From Gymnogyps californianus (taxonomy: Eukaryota > Chordata > Aves > Accipitriformes > Cathartidae): 64,000 nt of DNA. Positions 53,801 to 59,800 of this stretch are shown here, piece after piece. The stretch spans positions 124,001-188,000 of the forward strand of contig NC_059483.1 in NCBI RefSeq assembly GCF_018139145.2, written 5' to 3'. The position numbers and the translations under genes are program-made. Below the pieces are notes generated by a model. That model had not been told where the DNA came from. It worked only from the letters and a program-made list of their open reading frames with translations, and ran no database searches. Every line of letters begins with the position of its first letter. The first letter of the stretch is position 1.

Positions 53801-56800
53801 GCTTGCGCTACTTGTGCCACTTGTGCCAAACACTAAGCTGCTGCGAACTGGCAGTGAGGTACCCATCATACTTTGGTGCTGAACCTGAAGTAACACAGCT
53901 TCTCAGCATGGCTTATTAGATTGGGTTCAGTTCCACATTGCGCATGGTTCCCTGGGCTTGGAGTAAAGGCCCTTGTACAACACTGCAACGTGATGCATTC
54001 CAAGAAATAGGAACAGTGAATACATTTTCTAAAGCTGCTTACATATATTCAGATCAGCCATGGATAGCATGGATCAGATTTGGATTGTGTAGGTTTTACT
54101 GTTTTCTGTACTCTCTCTTCCCCAATCATAGAACTGTCCCAAGGTGTAATGACATAAAGAGCTCAGGCCCTTTTCGATTGAAAGCTATAGAGCTTTTTTA
54201 TGGATATTATTTCAAAAGCTGTTAATAAAAAGATGGCTTTAACTCATGTTCTTACCTGTAATTTCCATATGCAATGAGTCAGATCCTTGTCTGATGTGGA
54301 AGACTGTCAGTGTCTGACCAATAATAGATCTACATGGATTTTTACCTGTTGTGACTCTGGTCTTAACAGCACCATGTACTGATTGGCCACAGTCTTTCAG
54401 TGCTGAAGCAGCTGTATCTCACAAGGTGCATTAGGAATTAGAAAATTTGGGGATCTTAGCAGGTGAAGGTAGACTGAAATGAGAGAATTGTATGTGATGG
54501 AGCAGGGCTGACTGAGTGGACTTTGGAAGTGTGGATGCTTCTTCATTTGTTTTTGTTTGATTTTAAGCTAAGGGAAAGGCTTGGAATACCCTTGGGTGAG
54601 AGGCCTCCTACTTTGGTACCTGTGTCCCATGTCATGATGTGCATGAACTGTGGCTGTGACTTTACCCTCACTTTGAGGCGACATCATTGCCATGCCTGTG
54701 GGAAGGTAAGAGCTGTACAACCTTCTCAGTGAGGCTGTATTCTTACCTCTAGGACACTGGCAGCCACTGCTGTAACTTCTGCAAAGCTGTAGCAACATCA
54801 AGACCAGAATTTGACTTCTCTCAGAACCTGTTAGTGCTTTCCTAATTAGGTCATTAGGTTTCTAATGACTCTAGTAGGAACAACAGTAACCTTCCCTTGA
54901 GGGTCAAATTAATTCCCAAAGGCTAGTAGTTCAAGGCTTACAGGATAATTGTTGCTGAGTCCAGCCATTATATCTGATACACAGCTAGCTCTAGAGACAA
55001 TGAAGCAATACACTAAAAATATAGGCTCTGTTCTGGATCAGAGCAGCAGCACATCTAGTCCATGTCCTGTCCCTAATAACAGCTGGTAAAATTATCTTCC
55101 AGGAAAAGTGAAGAAACTCATCAGTAGAGGATGGTTTGGTCAGTGACCAAAGGGAAAGTTTCCTCTGGGCTCCATTGAAGAGCTGCTGCCTTTTGCCCTA
55201 AAGCCAAGGGGATCGATAAGCTTTCTTGGTTTTGTGCCTTTATTACTGGCTCTAGAGATTTGTTTATACACATAAACCTGCAGTCCTGCTTTAAACCATA
55301 GCTGTCTTTTAGCCTCAGTGATTTTTTTTTTGTATCAAACTACCAGTAATTTTTGCTAGTATGAAAAAGCATTTACTTAATCTTTTTTCTAATTCCACAG
55401 ATAAAATCAGTCTGTACCTACACAGGGATAGCAGGAACATGCAAGCTTGCTTAAGAAAACAATGTTACTAACAAAGCTATGAAAACAGAAGTAATATTAA
55501 AGTGGTCTTTCTGTGACTCACTGGTAGGGAAGGTGTAAGTTCCTGCGGAGATAGGCACAGCAATGGTGTGCAACCAAGTACAGTGATCAATTCTGCTTGG
55601 CTTACAACAGTGTACATCTACAGCAATCACATTTCAGTCAGTAGACTTACTCTGACTGTCACAGTTTTAGGAGAGAGTCATATCTGGTCCACTATCCATC
55701 TTCCTCTCCCAACCAGCTCAGAGGATTTGTTTTGTATGTGCATATATATAAATTTAAATTATATTTATGTGCATCTCTCCTTGCCGGAACAGATTGTATG
55801 TCGAAATTGTTCAAGAAACAAGTACCCTATGAAGTACCTCAAAGATCAAGCAGCCAAAGTCTGTGATAGCTGCTATGTGGAACTTAAGAAAAGAGGTAAG
55901 ATTCCTTCATTCTTGGCAAAACTGACAAACCCATTTCCTGCCTGTATAATGGAGAGGCTTTAGGATCTGCCTACCATGTTGTGTTTTGTTAAAGAGGATT
56001 TCTCATTTCAAGCACAAGGCATGTGTATTGAGGTCCCAGGAGTGCCAGGCTGTATGGCAGCTAAAACTGTTTTAGCAAGCCAGGTTCTCTGAGGGCTCCC
56101 CTGGCCTTTTGATAAACCAGAATAACAATAAAAACTATGTCCTGTGAGGAGCGGCTGAGGACACGGGGTTTGTCTGGTTTGGAGAAAAGGAGGCTGAGGG
56201 GTGACCTTATTGCTCTCTGCAGCTGCCTGAGGAGGGGAAGTGGAGAGGGAGGTGCTGATCTCTTCTCCTTGGTATCCAGTGACAGGACGCATGGGAATGG
56301 TTCAAAGCTTCATCAGGGGAGGTTCTGACTTGACATGAGGAAACATTTCTTTACCTAGAGGGTGGTCAAACACTGGAACAGGCTTTCTAGAGAGGTAGTC
56401 AATGCCCCAAGCCTGTCAGTGTTTAAGAGGCATTTGGACAATGCCCTTAACAGGCTTTAACTTTTGGGCAGCCCTGAATTGGTCAGGCAGTTGGACTAGA
56501 TGTTCGTTGTAGGTTCCTTCTAACTGAACTATTCTATTCTGTGATGTAATTACAGGTGATAGCTCTTCCCTGTCATTTCTAATTAATTATCCATTAAAGT
56601 AAAACAATGGCTTTACAGTTCCTCACTGTCCTCATCCATGCTGTAGCTTTTACAAAAAGAAATGCTGAGGTTAAGTGCAGAGTCACTAAGAGCTTTTCTA
56701 CATGGGGAGTTAATCTGGTCACAGACGAAAACATGAATTCAAAGCAGAAGAGCTACTGCCTAACTAGAACTCTGTATTATTGTCCTGCTATATAAGTCCC

Positions 56801-59800
56801 TTTTCTGATTTAAATACACATCCAAATCAAAGATAAAAGGAGGGGCAGGGGTTACATATATATGAACAGAGAACGAACAGGAAATAATGTTCTTGCACAA
56901 CTATTCATGTAGACAATCTCTAAAAGTAGGCACATTATATTGTTAAGGATAAAAAGTTGGGGACAGATGAAGTTTAGTTTTTCCATCCTGATTAAAGAAA
57001 TTCACACTAGCCAAGCAAACAGATGAACAGATGCTGGTCACAACAGCCAAAAAAGCATCCCCAAGCCACTGTATGTCCAAGAAGTGATAACTCAGGTTTG
57101 TGCTAGAACAATGCTGTGCTTTACTAAGAGCTTCCAGATAATGTGTATCGCCAGAAGTGAGAGCATGAAGATATGAACTCAGACAAGTGGGGTTAATGGA
57201 GATTGACGGAGACAGAATAACTCTCTCCCATGCAGAACTCAAAGAGAATGGTTCATACAGAATGTCCCATTAGTGAATCTATCCTGCAAAGGTGTTACAG
57301 AACATAAGAGGGGATAGATGGAAAAGCCATTTGCTTAATGCTGATTTTAAATTAGAAGAAAACAAGCTGTGTTTTGTGCTTTGTCAGCTTTCTTGCAGGC
57401 TTCTTTCAAGTAGCTGTAGGTTATTACCATTAACCTAGGGTGCTATGAAATCCACCCATATAATCAGACTTAAAGGGGTGATTTGAAAGAAAAGCTAAAA
57501 TAAAAACCGGCTATGGAGGAGGCATTGCATTTTCCTTAGTCATTTGCATTAGTGTATTGTGTGTCTCTTACCCCAGTCTGATATGTACTGATTCATCCAT
57601 TTCCCCCTTCCCTTTCTGAATTTTCTTAATCTTGCAGAGCGGCCACTAAGTGTGAGCTTCCCTCCAACTTCATCCAGGTGTTCAAGCAGTGCCTTCTCCT
57701 CTGTTTTCCACAATATTCATTATTCATCTTTTAAGAAACAGAAGAAGATCCCTTCAGCTCTTACGGAGGTAGGACCAAGCTGCCTGAGAAAGGCAAGGAA
57801 CTGTAGAGAACTGTGTGCTCATACTTCAGCAACTATGTTTATCATTTATTCTGTGTGCAGTGGGCTCAGCCCATGCCCTGGTCTACTTTCATCATGCAAT
57901 TATTTTTTTCTGTTTTTCACAATAGTGTTTAAAATACAAAATACTCTGAGCTCTGAAGGTACCACAGAAGCTTCTTGAACCCACTGAGAAACCCAATTAG
58001 AGCAGTGTACTTTAATTTGCTCATGAGCCTGTGAAGTCTTTAGAAAACTAAGACGACTTCAAGGTACTAGACAGTACAACAAGGCAGATCACAGACAATG
58101 ACAAGTATCGTCAGAGCATGATATACTGTTGACTAGTTACCTTTTTTGACAAGACCCTTACTTCTGAAATTTTACTTTGATTTCAAGAGAAATAAAATAC
58201 CACTTACTTAGGGAATAGACTCTAGTCCTTGGCAATCAATTCAGGAGCATACATGTTTAACCAGGCACTTTCACTCCAGCTCAAACCACCCTATTTCAAA
58301 TCAAATGGGTAAAATCTTGATCCCACCAACGTAAACAAATAAAATTCCCATCAATTTCAATGGGGCCAGGATTTCTCCACCCATATTAGTTTTCTTTCCA
58401 GGAATAAGGTGCCAATCATGTTGATGTAGTCTCAGTAGCTAAGTTGCCTGTTGAACTCAAGCACAGTAAGGCACTCCCATTTCACTGAAATCAGCAGGTA
58501 TTTATCGTTGTACTAAAAAGAACAGGGTGCAAACATCTTGCTGAACTCATTGTACAGTTGAGACACTGGAATTTCTTGAGGTTTGTTTGTGCTGAGGTGA
58601 AACTGAGCCAAAGATACAAGGATGTAATACAAACACACAAATTGAATATTGAAAGAACTGGCAGGCAAAATTTCAGCCCCATTAGGAAAAAAGCATTGCC
58701 TTTCTATCCACAAGGAGGCAGCACATGTTTATTAATATGAACTGTCTCACAAAAGCATTGCTCCATAACTTTTTCTAACTTGCTTTACCCAGGTCCTGGG
58801 ACATTTCTGTTCTGCTGCAAAACACGGCTATATTACTGCTCAGTCTTCTCTTCTGTCAGTGCTACAGAAGCTGGTTTTGAATCTCTGCCCTTTGTTTCTA
58901 AATCCAATACTATTGCAGTTTACTACTGTAACTAATAACATACACTGCGTTGTATGTGTGTGTATAGTTCCATCTACTCAAAATCTGGATCTTTAAGAAC
59001 ATTAAGCACTTAGATTTCAAAATACTTCTGTGAGAGGGGTAACTCTTCTCAGAAATATTATTTCACAAACAAAACCAAGTCATAGTCAGTGATTAACATA
59101 AAATGATATAAAACCATTGCAAAGTCCTAAATACACCCACATCTTAAAAGTGTTCAGCCACAAGACTGTAATTCCCTTTTGGAAGCAAGTACTTTTAATA
59201 TACAAAAAAAACCCAGACCTGGGAAAAGGGACAAGTTCGGCTTGTCAGAGCACAACTGTAAACTTGCTGACCTCAATAACTATTCAGCTGCATATTTTCC
59301 ATCAGAGTTACTGAGAACTCAGTTTAACCAGAAATCTTCAAACAGTTAAAAAGAACTGTAATACCATGCTTATATTTTGTCTGTCTTGATATTTTTAATG
59401 GTCTACTTATGGTTTCACGGACATAGACCTGGTTGTCTGGTGGAATGCAAACATCCATAATCAGGAGGGGAAAAGCCTTTGCTGTTGCAAATCCTGATTT
59501 CTCCTACCCTGCTCCAGGTGGCAGCCTCAGGAGAAGGAGCTACCATCAGTGGTTACCTCAGCAGATGTAAGAGAGGCAAAAGACACTGGAAGAAACGCTG
59601 GTTTGTTATCAAAGGCAAAGTCCTCTACACCTACATAGCAAACGAGGTACTGTGCAATCTGACTTGAAATATTTTCTCTGAGTTCCCTTCTTTACTCCCT
59701 ACAGGCAGCACAAGCAAACATGAAAGGTATAAAAGGCAGTTCTCACAACTACCTGCCCTCTGAGACCTGGTCGTAACAGATTCAGTCCCTGGGGAGCTGT

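Larger units (their letters stand above)
52428..54567 (+). other. Intron between PH1 and FYVE (2.1 kb)
   Basis: It contains a purine/G-run tract at 52461-52503 and a plus-strand CR1 at 52962-53485. Otherwise unique. Confidence 0.8.
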
